Shown here in pieces: positions 1-8,463 of a DNA stretch of 36,429 nucleotides. Source of the DNA: CAVTZP01 sp963739245. GTDB taxonomy: Bacteria; Chloroflexota; Dehalococcoidia; Dehalococcoidales; BS750m-G39. Position 1 is the first letter of the stretch. Each line of letters opens with the position of its first letter. The stretch is taken from positions 1-36,429 of the forward strand of contig CAVTZP010000001.1 in NCBI GenBank assembly GCA_963739245.1. The letters run 5' to 3'. Below the pieces are notes generated by a model. The model did not search any database. It was given only the letters and a program-made list of their open reading frames with translations, and was not told where the DNA came from. Both the position numbers and the translations under genes were made by a program.

Positions 1-2
1 CT

Positions 3-443
3 GAGATAAGAAAACGAGCCAGGATAATACTTACCAACCCGGATATGCTCCATGTCGGGGATACTGCCCAATCATCAGCCCTGGTCAAGGCTCCTACGCC
101 ACTTAGGTATGTGGTGGTGGATGAAGCCCATATCTACCGGGGCGTTTTTGGCTCCCATGTTGCTGTGTGCTGCGCCGCCTGCGCCGTCTGTGCCAGCTTC
201 TATGGCTCGAACCCCCAGTTTATCTGCTGCTCGGCGACTATAGCCAATCCCGGTGAGCATGCCGAAAGGCTGACGGGTTTACCCTTTAAGGTGGTGGATA
301 ACGATGGCTCTCCTCACGGAGGGAAGGACTTTGTCTTCTGGAATCCCCCGATTATAGATGAGGCAAAGAGCGTCCGGCGCAGCGCTAACAGTGAGGCGCC
401 AAGCCTGTTTACCGAGTTGGTGAATAGGACATCCGTACCCTGA
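3..443 (+). pseudogene. DEAD/DEAH-box helicase (DUF1998 family), N-terminal part, frameshifted and cut by the window edge
   Basis: This is the 5'-truncated first part of a superfamily 2 helicase. The frame that is open at the window edge carries LTNPDMLH, the Walker B/DEAH motif VVVDEAHIYRGVFG, and motif III CCSATIANP. It ends at a TGA at 441-443, while the homologous sequence (DIRTLTFARTRR) continues in another frame from about 428. Inside the stretch the homology also leaves and returns to the frame twice. GILPNHQPWSRLLRHL (about 58-105) and VLRRLRRLCQ (about 166-195) are encoded in neighbouring frames where the open frame reads unrelated residues. That makes five single-base indels in 430 bp, four of them in compensating pairs. 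The gene is therefore either decaying or badly sequenced at this edge. It continues in the 614-1840 reading frame. Confidence 0.75.
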
Positions 444-613
444 CCTTTGCCCGCACCCGCCGGCTGACCGAGCTTATTTATAACTACACCAGGCAGAGGC
501 TGGCTGAGACCAGCTCCGCCCTGGCTAAGAGAATCAAGCCTTACCGGGCGGGCTATCTTCCCGAGGAGCGCCGCCAGATAGAGCGGGAGCTGTTTGGCGG
601 CGAGCTTACCGGC

Positions 614-1840
614 GTGGTGGCTACCACGGCTTTAGAGCTGGGGATAGACATCGGTGACCTGGAGGCTACGGTGCTTACCGGCTATCCGGGGAGCATTGCC
701 AGCACCTGGCAGCAGGCGGGCAGGAGCGGGCGGAGAAGGGGTAAATCGATAAGTTTTCTTATCGGGCTGGATAATCCCCTTGACCAGTATTTTATGCGTC
801 ACCCCGATTCATTTTTTGGTAAAAGCTTTGAGAATGCCCTGGTTAATCCGGCTAACCCCTATATTCTGAGAGCTCACCTCCTGTGTGCCGCCTGGGAGCT
901 GCCCTTAAGCAGTGAGGAGGTCTTTGGCTCCGCCTTTGACCGGGAAAGGGTGGAGCTGGAGGGGGAGGGGCTGCTTAGGGAGCGCAGGGGCAAATGGTAT
1001 CTTTCACCGGCAATTGCCTACCCGGCTCAGGGCATAAATATTCGCTCCACCTCTGGGGGAAACTTCGCCATTATTGATACCTCAACCGGCTCACTATTGG
1101 AAACCATTGAGGCTAGCGTCGCCCTTTTTCAAATCCATCCCGGTGCTATCTACCTCCATCAGGGGGAATCCTATTTAGTCAATGAGCTTGACCTGACTGG
1201 TCGCATTGCCTATGCCAAGCCTACCCCCGCCACTTACTACACTCAGGATAAGGAAATCACCGACCTTCATATTACCAAGGTAGCCCGTGATAAGACCTGC
1301 CGAAAGACCAGGGTATACCTGGGTGAGGTTGAGGTTACCACTACTGTAGTCGGTTTCATGAAGAAGTTGCAATTCACCGAGGAGGTAATCGGGGAGGAAC
1401 CCCTTGACCTGCCACCGCAGGTTTTCCCTACCGTTGCCCTTTGGTTTGACCTGCCACCGCAGGTGGTGGCTCGGGTGGCTAGAGCGCAGCTGGACTTTGC
1501 TGGCGGGCTGCACGCTGCTGAGCATGCGGCTATTTCTATCCTTCCCCTGTTTGCCCTCTGCGACCGCAATGATATTGGCGGGGTATCCACCCCCCTCCAC
1601 CCTGATACTGGTCGGGCGCAGATATTTATCTATGATGCCTACCCCGGTGGCATTGGCATTGCCGAGAAGGGCTTTGACCTGGTGGAGCAGTTATGGCAGA
1701 CTACACTGAGGGCAATTAGCGAGTGTCCTTGCCAGGATGGCTGCCCCAGTTGTGTTCAGTCGCCAAAGTGTGGCAATAATAATAAGCCGCTGGATAAAAA
1801 AGCGGCGCAAATGTTGCTGGAAGGGCTGCTCTCTGGTTAA
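614..1840 (+). CDS. DEAD/DEAH-box helicase with DUF1998 C-terminal domain, C-terminal part
   Basis: This is the second half of the helicase begun at the window edge. Homology in this frame actually starts near 428 (DIRTLTFARTRRLTELIYNY). The GTG at 614 is only the first usable start in the open frame, so a separate protein from here would lack motifs I-III. Helicase motifs V and VI are present (ATTALELGIDIGDLEATVL and QQAGRSGRRRG). The DUF1998 region ends in a Cys cluster (CPCQDGCPSC, then CGNNN) expected to bind metal. Such proteins (Hrq1/YprA-like) are ATP-dependent DNA helicases. This part shows no frameshift over 1.2 kb, in contrast with the first 430 bp. An 18-bp direct repeat (1404-1421 and 1446-1463) encodes the hexapeptide DLPPQV twice in frame. 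Confidence 0.8.
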   Translation: MVATTALELGIDIGDLEATVLTGYPGSIASTWQQAGRSGRRRGKSISFLIGLDNPLDQYFMRHPDSFFGKSFENALVNPANPYILRAHLLCAAWELPLSSEEVFGSAFDRERVELEGEGLLRERRGKWYLSPAIAYPAQGINIRSTSGGNFAIIDTSTGSLLETIEASVALFQIHPGAIYLHQGESYLVNELDLTGRIAYAKPTPATYYTQDKEITDLHITKVARDKTCRKTRVYLGEVEVTTTVVGFMKKLQFTEEVIGEEPLDLPPQVFPTVALWFDLPPQVVARVARAQLDFAGGLHAAEHAAISILPLFALCDRNDIGGVSTPLHPDTGRAQIFIYDAYPGGIGIAEKGFDLVEQLWQTTLRAISECPCQDGCPSCVQSPKCGNNNKPLDKKAAQMLLEGLLSG

Positions 1841-1907
1841 ATAGTCATTTACCAGAGGTAGATAAAAACTATAGGGGGTGAGGTAGATAAAAGATATTAA
1901 GCAAGCT

Positions 1908-2783
1908 TTGAAGCCGAGCCGGGATAGCTGGTTTAAGCGGGCGATGCGCCTGTTTGAGCGCACCGCGGTGGATGAGGCGGTCTGGGCAGAGCTTGAGGAG
2001 CTGCTTATCTCGGCTGATGTTGGTGTTAGCACTACGGAAAAGCTCATTAAGGGAGTGAAGCAAAGGGCTGCCGAAGAGAAGCTCGATGGCTCATCGGTGC
2101 GCTCGGCACTTAAGGCAGAAATGGTTAGCATCCTGAAGATTGACGCCCAAGAAGTATCTGTTCCTCCATCCCTACCGAGGGTTATCTTAGCGGTTGGTGT
2201 TAATGGCGGCGGTAAGACTACCTCTATCGCCAAGCTTGCCTATAGGGCTAAAAAAGAGGGAAGGCGGGTTATACTGGCAGCGGCTGATACCTTTAGGGTG
2301 GCGGCTATTGACCAGCTTAAGAGCCTGGGGGCGCAGATTGGTGTTGACGTCATTGCCCATCAGCCCGGGGCTGATGCCGGGGCGGTGGTCTTTGATGCTT
2401 TGGAGGCAGCGCGCAGTCGAAACACTCAGGAGGTAATCATTGACACCGCCGGCAGGCTGCACACCAAGTTTAATCTGATGGAAGAGCTTAAAAAGATTAA
2501 GCGGGTGGCAGCCAAGGCTGACGCTACTGCCCCACATGAGGTGCTCCTGGTGCTTGATGCCACCACTGGTCAGAATGGCTTGACCCAAGCCAGGTATTTC
2601 ACTGAGGCGGTAGGGGTAACCGGCATTTTTCTGTCCAAGCTGGATGGCACAGCTAAGGGGGGTATAGTGCTGGCTATCTGTGATGAGCTGAAAATACCAA
2701 TCCAGTTCATCGGTACTGGCGATGGGCTGGAGGATATGGCGGCTTTTAATGCCGAGACCTTCGTTGAGGCGCTATGTTCCTGA
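1908..2783 (+). CDS. ftsY: Signal recognition particle receptor FtsY
   Basis: FtsY is the membrane-associated SRP receptor GTPase that docks ribosome-SRP complexes at the membrane. The NG domain is complete: G1 GVNGGGKTTSIAKLA, DTFRVAAIDQLK, G3 IIDTAGRLHTKFN, the DATTGQNGL loop, G4 LSKLDGTAKGG and the C-terminal GTGDGLEDMAAF. There is almost no acidic A domain, as in many short bacterial FtsYs. The listed start is TTG at 1908, but family-like residues (KDIKQALKPSRDSWF) begin earlier. The best ribosome-binding site (AGGGGGTGA, 1873-1881) lies 8 nt before an ATA at 1887, which follows an in-frame TAG at 1884. The true start is therefore unclear and may be non-canonical or a sequence error. lgt follows 16 nt downstream. 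Confidence 0.93.
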   Translation: MKPSRDSWFKRAMRLFERTAVDEAVWAELEELLISADVGVSTTEKLIKGVKQRAAEEKLDGSSVRSALKAEMVSILKIDAQEVSVPPSLPRVILAVGVNGGGKTTSIAKLAYRAKKEGRRVILAAADTFRVAAIDQLKSLGAQIGVDVIAHQPGADAGAVVFDALEAARSRNTQEVIIDTAGRLHTKFNLMEELKKIKRVAAKADATAPHEVLLVLDATTGQNGLTQARYFTEAVGVTGIFLSKLDGTAKGGIVLAICDELKIPIQFIGTGDGLEDMAAFNAETFVEALCS

Positions 2784-2799
2784 TTTTTGGAGGTAGATA

Positions 2800-3570
2800 T
2801 TGATTACCATAAATATAAGTCCGATAGCCTTCTTGAATGTCAGGTGGTATGGCATTATGGTTGCCCTGGCGGTGGCGGTGGTAGTGTTTTGGATGGTGTG
2901 GCAGGTAAGACGGGGGGCTAAGCTTTCCTATGATACTATTTTTACCGCAGCGCTGGTGGCTATCCCATCGGGGGTGATAGTATCAAGGTTGCTCCATATT
3001 ATTGATAGGTGGGATTTTTATAGTCAAAACCCGGGGCTGATTGTTGGTTTTTCCGGTCTGACCATATGGGGTGCCGTTCTGGGGGCTACCCTGGGTATCT
3101 GGATTTATAGTAAGTTCAGCAAGTTTAATTTCGGCTACTTTGGCGATTTAGTGGTACCAGCGGTTATACTGGCTCAGGCGGTGGGCAGGGTGGGCTGCCT
3201 ACTGAATGGTTGTTGTTATGGCCTACCGACTTCCTTACCCTGGGGTATTGTCTATACTCACCCTGAGAGCTATGCCCCCCTGGGGGTAGCCGTTCACCCC
3301 ACGCAGATTTATGAGATTATATATCTCTTGATAATTTTTGGGGTTATCTTCAAGTTAAGGGGGCGATTTAAGCCTGACGGCTCTCTATTTCTTATTTATC
3401 TTAGTCTATACTCACTATGGCGGATTGGCATTGACTTCCTGCGGGAGGGGACATCATTACTCTTTGGCTTACATCAGGCTCAGATAATAGGCATAATCGT
3501 ATTACTTATTGCCATCCCCATACTGGCTTTAAGGACACGGTGGGTTAAGGTAAAGAGCTCTGCCGAATGA
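2800..3570 (+). CDS. lgt: Prolipoprotein diacylglyceryl transferase Lgt
   Basis: Lgt transfers diacylglycerol from phosphatidylglycerol to the lipobox cysteine of prelipoproteins. It is an integral membrane enzyme. The 256-residue protein has about seven hydrophobic segments. Its signature GRVGCLLNGCCYG at residues 129-141 is the Cys-containing variant, in place of the proteobacterial GRxxNFxN form. It also has WYGIM near the N-terminus, a degenerate SGLTIWGAVLGA in place of the usual GGL motif, and HPTQIYE near residue 170. It starts at TTG 2800 behind a strong GGAGGT (2789-2794, 5-nt spacing). ftsY ends 16 nt upstream, so the two are probably co-transcribed. The convergent gene on the other side is a lipoprotein, a likely substrate, though the pairing may be chance. 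Confidence 0.93.
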   Translation: MITINISPIAFLNVRWYGIMVALAVAVVVFWMVWQVRRGAKLSYDTIFTAALVAIPSGVIVSRLLHIIDRWDFYSQNPGLIVGFSGLTIWGAVLGATLGIWIYSKFSKFNFGYFGDLVVPAVILAQAVGRVGCLLNGCCYGLPTSLPWGIVYTHPESYAPLGVAVHPTQIYEIIYLLIIFGVIFKLRGRFKPDGSLFLIYLSLYSLWRIGIDFLREGTSLLFGLHQAQIIGIIVLLIAIPILALRTRWVKVKSSAE

Positions 3571-3582
3571 TGGATATAATTT

Positions 3583-4032
3583 CTACTCTTCTACCGTAAG
3601 GCAGATTTTCCACTCGTTGTTTATCTTCACTAGGTCATAGGTGACGTGCCTGGCTCCGAGGGGGGTGCTGAGCTTTATTTTTATCTTAACCTTTCCTTCG
3701 GGGGTGATAGTAGGTAACGCCTCTTCTTCTACTCCTAGTGTAGCGTTGAAGGATTGCATCTGGCCTATCTCGCTGGTGATGCTTTCCTCCTTTACCAGTC
3801 GGTAAGGTTCCTCCAAGTAGGCCAAGACGCCTTCTACATCATAGTTGTTGAAAGCCTCCCAGTAGTCAAAGACGACCTGTCTAGCCGCATCCACGTCTTC
3901 TTGGGTGATGCTGGCTGGCGGTGGGTTATCAGCTGGTGGTGGGTTACCGGGTGGTGGTGTATCAGCGGGCTTAGTGCAGGCTGGAAAGACTGCCAGGACT
4001 AGAATTAGTAAGGAAGCGAGTATTAGTTTCAT
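3583..4032 (-). CDS. Putative lipoprotein with NTF2/SnoaL-like domain
   Basis: This is a secreted lipid-anchored protein of 149 residues and unknown function. Residues 1-19 form a lipoprotein signal peptide with a hydrophobic core and the lipobox FPAC, giving Cys19 as the modified residue. A proline-rich linker follows (PPPGNPPPADNPPPA, about 27-41). The remainder resembles the NTF2/SnoaL-like fold used for small-ligand binding: an N-terminal helix (DAARQVVFDYWEAFNNYDVEGVL), then strands ending in TYDLVKINNEWKI. The fold assignment rests on pattern resemblance only. The ATG at 4032 is preceded by GGAGGT with about 5-nt spacing. The gene has its own promoter and converges with lgt, with 12 nt between the stop codons. 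Confidence 0.75.
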   Translation of the reverse strand: MKLILASLLILVLAVFPACTKPADTPPPGNPPPADNPPPASITQEDVDAARQVVFDYWEAFNNYDVEGVLAYLEEPYRLVKEESITSEIGQMQSFNATLGVEEEALPTITPEGKVKIKIKLSTPLGARHVTYDLVKINNEWKICLTVEE

Positions 4033-4082
4033 TGATGACCTCCGTTAGTTATAGATATGTGATACCTAGCGATTCTATGTAT

Positions 4083-4110
4083 ATTTTAACCACTGGCTAG
4101 CATTTGTCAA
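4083..4110 (-). promoter_or_regulatory. Promoter of the lipoprotein gene
   Basis: On the minus strand the -35 box is TTGACA (4105-4110) and the -10 box is TAAAAT (4083-4088), with a 16-bp spacer. This leaves a 5' leader of roughly 45 nt before the ATG at 4032, with a GGAGGT just before the start. Confidence 0.6.
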
Positions 4111-4126
4111 GTAGGAAGTTAAAAAA

Positions 4127-5809
4127 CTACCTAGCCGGGGCGAAGTCCAGAAGATTGAGCCTTAGCCTCTCCTCCCCGTGCCAGCGGTCTATTTCCATGT
4201 TATAGACGATGTCAAGGTGGGGGGATACCTCAGCCAGAGCGCTACCCATTCTGAAGCCGACTCCATCCCATATAACGCCGCCCTGCCTTAGCTTAAGCCT
4301 GAGGTGTTCCCGGTTGCTGCCCATAGTCTGGCAATCAACCGTCTCCACCCTGCGGCTGAGGAAGGTAGGTGCCGGGTTGCCCCGACCAAAGGGGGCAAGC
4401 TGTTGAATGAGGTTGAAGGTATTCCCACTGAGTTCAGGGAGTTTGGCTTCAGCATCAATATCCAGTTGGGAGCGAAGGTCAACCCCGGCAAGATGAGTGG
4501 TGGCTAGTTCGGAGAGGTGCTGCTTGAGGCGAGCTAGGTTCTTGGTGGGCAGGGTAAAACCGGCAGCCTGGGAGTGGCCGCCAAACTGGGATAGTAGCTG
4601 GCGGCACTGGTTCAGGGCGAGGATAATATTGAACTCGGGGATGCTGCGGCAGCTTCCGCTGCTTGTAAACTCTCCGGTTCTAATGACAATAGACGGGCGG
4701 TAGAATTCCTCGGCGAGCCTGCCCGCGACCAGCCCGGCGATTCCGACCGGATAGTCCCTATCGCTGGCAATGAGCAAGGGCGTGATTCCCTCAGCCAGTA
4801 CCTGCTTTCTAGCCTTGTCTAGCGTCTTGCTGGTCAGTTTCTGCCGTTCCTTATTCTTCTGCTCTAGCCAGATGGCTAGTCCTTGTGCCTCCTGTGGGGA
4901 GTCTGTCATCAACAGTTTGTAGCTGGTCATAGCATGGGCTAGTCTGCCGGCGGCATTCAGTCGCGGGGCAATAGTCCATGAGATACTATCGGTATCAAGG
5001 CTGCCAACGGTCAGCCCGGCCTGGGCTATAATCTCCCTGATGCCGAGGCGTGGGTTGGTGTTAATCAGCTTTAACCCCTCCTTGACCCAGTATCGGTTCT
5101 CCCCCCATAGTGGTGCCATATCAGCTATTGTCCCCACGGCAACCAGGTCTAGCATCTCATCCAGTTGCTCTTGTTTTCCGACACCTTCGAATAGAGCGTG
5201 AAGCAGCTTGGCGGCTACCCCAACGCCGGTCAGCTCGGGGAAGGGGTAGCTTGAGTCGGCGCGCTTGGGGTTAACGATGGCGACGGCGGGTGGGATTTCG
5301 GAGAGGGGGGTATGGTGGTCAGTGATAATTATGTCCAGTTTAAATCTTTTTGCCCGCTTCACCTCAGCTAGGGCGGTAATTCCGCAGTCAACAGTGATAA
5401 CCAGGCTGATGCCTTTGTTGCGGAGATTTTCCAGGGCGGCGGTTTTAAGCCCGTAGCCCTCGGTCAGGCGATGTGGGATGTATGGGGTGACCCTGCCGCC
5501 AAGAGATGTTAGCCCCTTAACCAGCAGGGCAGTCCCGCTGATGCCATCGGCATCAAAGTCGCCGTAGATAGCAATGTTTTCCCCGGAAAGTAGAGCTCGG
5601 TAAATCCTGCTTACGGCCAGGGTCATGTCGGGGAGGAGGAATGGGTCGCCGGAAAGGCGTTTATCGGCGGTAATGAATAGCTCTAGCTGGGATGGCTCTC
5701 TGACACCACGATTGTAGAGGAGTTGGGCTAGTAACGGGGGGACCCCCGGCATATTTGCCAGATGACTGTCTGGAGCCAGCGGCAGGAGGTTCCAACGGTA
5801 GCGATTCAA
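4127..5809 (-). CDS. recJ: Single-stranded-DNA exonuclease RecJ
   Basis: RecJ is a 5'-3' single-strand DNA exonuclease of recombination and mismatch repair in the DHH phosphoesterase family. The 560-residue protein has motif I YGDFDADG at 82-89, motif II VDCGI at 140-144, motif III TDHHTP at 163-168, motif IV VAVGTIADMAPLWGENR, and the DHHA1 signature GGHSQAAGFTL. A C-terminal OB-like region follows. All catalytic Asp and His motifs are present. The start is TTG at 5809, two nt after the fabF stop. Its GAGGG ribosome-binding site lies inside the last fabF codons, so translation is probably coupled to fabF. Confidence 0.94.
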   Translation of the reverse strand: MNRYRWNLLPLAPDSHLANMPGVPPLLAQLLYNRGVREPSQLELFITADKRLSGDPFLLPDMTLAVSRIYRALLSGENIAIYGDFDADGISGTALLVKGLTSLGGRVTPYIPHRLTEGYGLKTAALENLRNKGISLVITVDCGITALAEVKRAKRFKLDIIITDHHTPLSEIPPAVAIVNPKRADSSYPFPELTGVGVAAKLLHALFEGVGKQEQLDEMLDLVAVGTIADMAPLWGENRYWVKEGLKLINTNPRLGIREIIAQAGLTVGSLDTDSISWTIAPRLNAAGRLAHAMTSYKLLMTDSPQEAQGLAIWLEQKNKERQKLTSKTLDKARKQVLAEGITPLLIASDRDYPVGIAGLVAGRLAEEFYRPSIVIRTGEFTSSGSCRSIPEFNIILALNQCRQLLSQFGGHSQAAGFTLPTKNLARLKQHLSELATTHLAGVDLRSQLDIDAEAKLPELSGNTFNLIQQLAPFGRGNPAPTFLSRRVETVDCQTMGSNREHLRLKLRQGGVIWDGVGFRMGSALAEVSPHLDIVYNMEIDRWHGEERLRLNLLDFAPAR

Positions 5810-5811
5810 GC

Positions 5812-7065
5812 TTATCCCTCGGAGTACTTTCGGAACACCAGAACCGAGTTATGACCGCCAAAGCCGAAGGAATTAGAGATGGCGGTGATGACCTTGGCTT
5901 GACGGGCAACATTGGGTACATAGTCTAAATCACACTCAGGGTCGGGGTGGGTGAGGTTTATCGTTGGCGGGATGACTGCATTCTGGATAACCATAATGGC
6001 TATTGCCGCCTCAACTGCCCCGGCACCCCCTATAAGATGCCCCAGCATTGACTTGGTTGAGCTTATCGGGATTTTATAGGCGTGAGCGCCGAATACCGTC
6101 TTTATTGCCTTGGTCTCCATCTTGTCATTTAACTGGGTAGATGTGCCGTGGGCGTTAATGTAGTCAACTTCGTTGGGCTTGACTCCGGCTTTATCCAGTG
6201 CCATCTGCATTGCCTTGGCCGCACCCTCCCCACTCTCAAGTGGCGCGGTAATGTGGTAGGCATCACCACTGGCTCCGTAGCCTATCATTTCCGCCAGTAT
6301 TTTAGCCCCTCGCGATTGGGCAAAGGCGAGGCTTTCCAGAACTAGGATGCCGGCTCCCTCACCGATGACAAAGCCATTGCGTTCTGCATCAAAGGGGCGG
6401 GAGGCTAGTTGCGGCTCACTATTTCTGGTTGATATCGCCTTCATGGCATTGAAAGCGCTAACACCTACGGGGTTGATTATTGTCTCGCTGCCGCCGGTTA
6501 TCATAACCTGGGCATCACCGCGTCTGATAATTTCACAGGCAACCCCTATGGCATCTGCGCCGCTGGAGCAGGCTGATGTCGTGCATAGATTTGGCCCCTT
6601 CACCCCCAGCACAATGGATACCTGGGCGGCAGCTATATTAGGCATCATCATGGGTATCAGGAAGGGGCTTACCCTGCCTACCCCCTTCTCCAGTAGTATT
6701 TTGGTCTGTTCAAATAGGGTAGTTAGACCGCCAATGCCACTGCCAATTACGATACCGATATTGTCTTGGTTTATTGCACTGATTTTAATTTCCGACTGCT
6801 CCACCGCCTGCAGGCTGGCGGCTATTGCCAGCTGAGCGAAGCGGTCCATGCGGCGGGCATCCTTGTGGCCCATATAATTGGCAGGTTCAAAGCCCTTTAC
6901 CTCACCGGCAATCTTGGTCTCAAATAGCGCGGCGTCAAACAGGGTAATGTGGTCAATGCCGGACTTGCCAGCAATAAGACCTTGCCACATGGTGTTGACG
7001 TCCAGACCAAGCGGCGTCAGAGTACCGATGCCAGTGACCACTACTCTATTATTTACACTTGACAT
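5812..7065 (-). CDS. fabF: Beta-ketoacyl-ACP synthase II (FabF)
   Basis: FabF is the condensing enzyme of type II fatty acid elongation, joining malonyl-ACP to an acyl-ACP. The 417-residue thiolase-fold protein has the nucleophile Cys166 in TTSACSSGAD, His306 in NAHGTST, and Lys338 and His343 in TKSMLGHLIGGAGA. This is the complete Cys-His-His set. The glycine-rich C-terminus NSFGFGGHN is also present. The start is ATG at 7065 with only a weak ribosome-binding site. It is the first gene of a fabF-recJ operon. No other fab genes lie next to it, so it is a solitary copy here. Confidence 0.95.
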   Translation of the reverse strand: MSSVNNRVVVTGIGTLTPLGLDVNTMWQGLIAGKSGIDHITLFDAALFETKIAGEVKGFEPANYMGHKDARRMDRFAQLAIAASLQAVEQSEIKISAINQDNIGIVIGSGIGGLTTLFEQTKILLEKGVGRVSPFLIPMMMPNIAAAQVSIVLGVKGPNLCTTSACSSGADAIGVACEIIRRGDAQVMITGGSETIINPVGVSAFNAMKAISTRNSEPQLASRPFDAERNGFVIGEGAGILVLESLAFAQSRGAKILAEMIGYGASGDAYHITAPLESGEGAAKAMQMALDKAGVKPNEVDYINAHGTSTQLNDKMETKAIKTVFGAHAYKIPISSTKSMLGHLIGGAGAVEAAIAIMVIQNAVIPPTINLTHPDPECDLDYVPNVARQAKVITAISNSFGFGGHNSVLVFRKYSEG

Positions 7066-7097
7066 AACATTCAGCCAGGGTAAATTTTAGTTAGCTA

Positions 7098-7126
7098 TTT
7101 TTACCATAATTTTAGATTATCTGCAA
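7098..7126 (-). promoter_or_regulatory. Promoter of fabF-recJ
   Basis: On the minus strand TTGCAG (7121-7126) is followed after 17 bp by TAAAAA (7098-7103). The boxes lie in the intergenic region shared with the divergent mtaB promoter, and the start codon is about 33 nt downstream of the -10 box. Confidence 0.5.
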
Positions 7127-7139
7127 GGATGGCTTTTAT

Positions 7140-7169
7140 TTGACCGGTGGAGAATATTAAAAATATAAT
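7140..7169 (+). promoter_or_regulatory. Promoter of mtaB; fixes its start
   Basis: TTGACC (7140-7145) and a perfect TATAAT (7164-7169) are separated by 18 bp. Transcription should begin near 7176. This lies downstream of the in-frame GTG at 7147 and only about 7 nt before the ATG at 7183. The ATG must then be the start, and the message would be nearly leaderless with no real ribosome-binding site. Confidence 0.6.
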
Positions 7170-7182
7170 ACTCGGGTGCACC

Positions 7183-8451
7183 ATGAATAGAAATTCGGAA
7201 ATTCCAAGGGTCGCCTTAGACACCGTAGGCTGTAAGCTTAATCAAGCGGAGACCCAGCTCTTAGCTCGCCAGTTTGCCCAGACTGGGTATAGGCTGGTAT
7301 CGGCGGATGATAAGGCTGACGTCTATATACTCAATACCTGCACGGTTACTCATGTTGCCGACCGCAGATGCCGTCAGCGGCTCAGGCTGGCTCATCGCCG
7401 GAACCCTGGCGCTGTGGTGGTGGCTATCGGCTGTTATGCCGAGCGAGCCTCTAAGGAGCTGGCTCGGATTGAAGGGGTTGACCTTGTCCTGGGTAACAGT
7501 GAAAAATCAAACCTGCCGTGGCTGCTGGAGGAGTCGGGGTGTCTGAGCCACCCCACCTATAGCAGGGGTGGTGCCGCTACAGCCGATTTCCGGACTCGCG
7601 CCTTTATTAAGGTTTATGATGGTTGTGATAGCTTTTGCTCCTATTGCGTTGTCCCCCTGGTGCGGGGAAGGGAGAAAAGCATTCCCATTGACCAGATTGT
7701 GGGCGAGGTCAAGCAAAGGGTGGCTGGCGGCTATAAAGAGGTGGTGCTAACCGGCACCAAGATTGGTTCATATAGCTATGAGGGGATTGGTCTAGGGAGG
7801 CTGCTTCAGTATATTCTGACCGAGACCGATGTCGAGAGATTGAGGCTCTCCTCGCTCCAGCCCAAGGAGATATCCCCCGAGCTTATCGGGCTGTGGCGTA
7901 ATGAGAGACTGTGTCGGCATTTTCACCTCTCGCTGCAGAGCGGCAGCGATGGGGTGCTCGGTCGGATGAGACGAGGCTACACCTCCAGCGGCTATCAGCA
8001 GGCGGTAGCCTTAATCAGGGATATGGTGCCCGGGGTGGCTATCACCACTGATATTATTGTTGGCTTCCCCGGGGAGGCTGAGGCAGACTTTGAAGAGAGC
8101 TATGAGCTTTGCCGGCAGATGGAGTTTGCCCGGATCCACCTCTTCCCCTATTCGCCGCGCCACGGGACTCAGGCTGCCCGAATGCCAGACCAAGTAGGGG
8201 ATAGGGTCAAGCGAGAACGGAGCCAGAGGATGCTGGCTTTAGCCAGAGAGAGCGCTCAAACCTTCAGGCAGAAATTCTTGGGTAAGACCATGACCGTGTT
8301 GTGGGAGAAGCGGTCTGATGGCATCTGGACTGGACTTACCGATAACTATATAAGGGTGTATGCTAGGAGCGATGAGGATTTAACCAATAAGCTCCTGCCG
8401 GTAAAGCTAATGGAAGCTAGAACCGATGGGGTGTGGGGGGTACATCCCTAG
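7183..8451 (+). CDS. mtaB: tRNA (t6A37) methylthiotransferase MtaB
   Basis: MtaB is a radical-SAM enzyme that adds a methylthio group to t6A37 of ANN-decoding tRNAs. In the 422-residue protein the N-terminal UPF0004 domain has cluster cysteines Cys17 (TVGCKLNQ), Cys53 (NTCTV) and Cys84 (GCYAE). The radical-SAM motif CDSFCSYC supplies Cys148, Cys152 and Cys155. A C-terminal TRAM-like region follows. The VGCKLNQAE form and the overall length fit MtaB better than MiaB or RimO. The ATG start at 7183 is preferred to GTG 7147 because the promoter lies between them. The metallopeptidase gene follows 12 nt downstream. Confidence 0.9.
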   Translation: MNRNSEIPRVALDTVGCKLNQAETQLLARQFAQTGYRLVSADDKADVYILNTCTVTHVADRRCRQRLRLAHRRNPGAVVVAIGCYAERASKELARIEGVDLVLGNSEKSNLPWLLEESGCLSHPTYSRGGAATADFRTRAFIKVYDGCDSFCSYCVVPLVRGREKSIPIDQIVGEVKQRVAGGYKEVVLTGTKIGSYSYEGIGLGRLLQYILTETDVERLRLSSLQPKEISPELIGLWRNERLCRHFHLSLQSGSDGVLGRMRRGYTSSGYQQAVALIRDMVPGVAITTDIIVGFPGEAEADFEESYELCRQMEFARIHLFPYSPRHGTQAARMPDQVGDRVKRERSQRMLALARESAQTFRQKFLGKTMTVLWEKRSDGIWTGLTDNYIRVYARSDEDLTNKLLPVKLMEARTDGVWGVHP

Positions 8452-8463
8452 CACTACTGGTCT

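Noticed and set aside
1404..1463. 18-bp direct repeat in the helicase gene (1404-1421 and 1446-1463)
   Set aside because: Both copies encode DLPPQV in frame at places where the family can have Pro-rich turns. It has no flanking mobile features and is probably a local duplication or coincidence.
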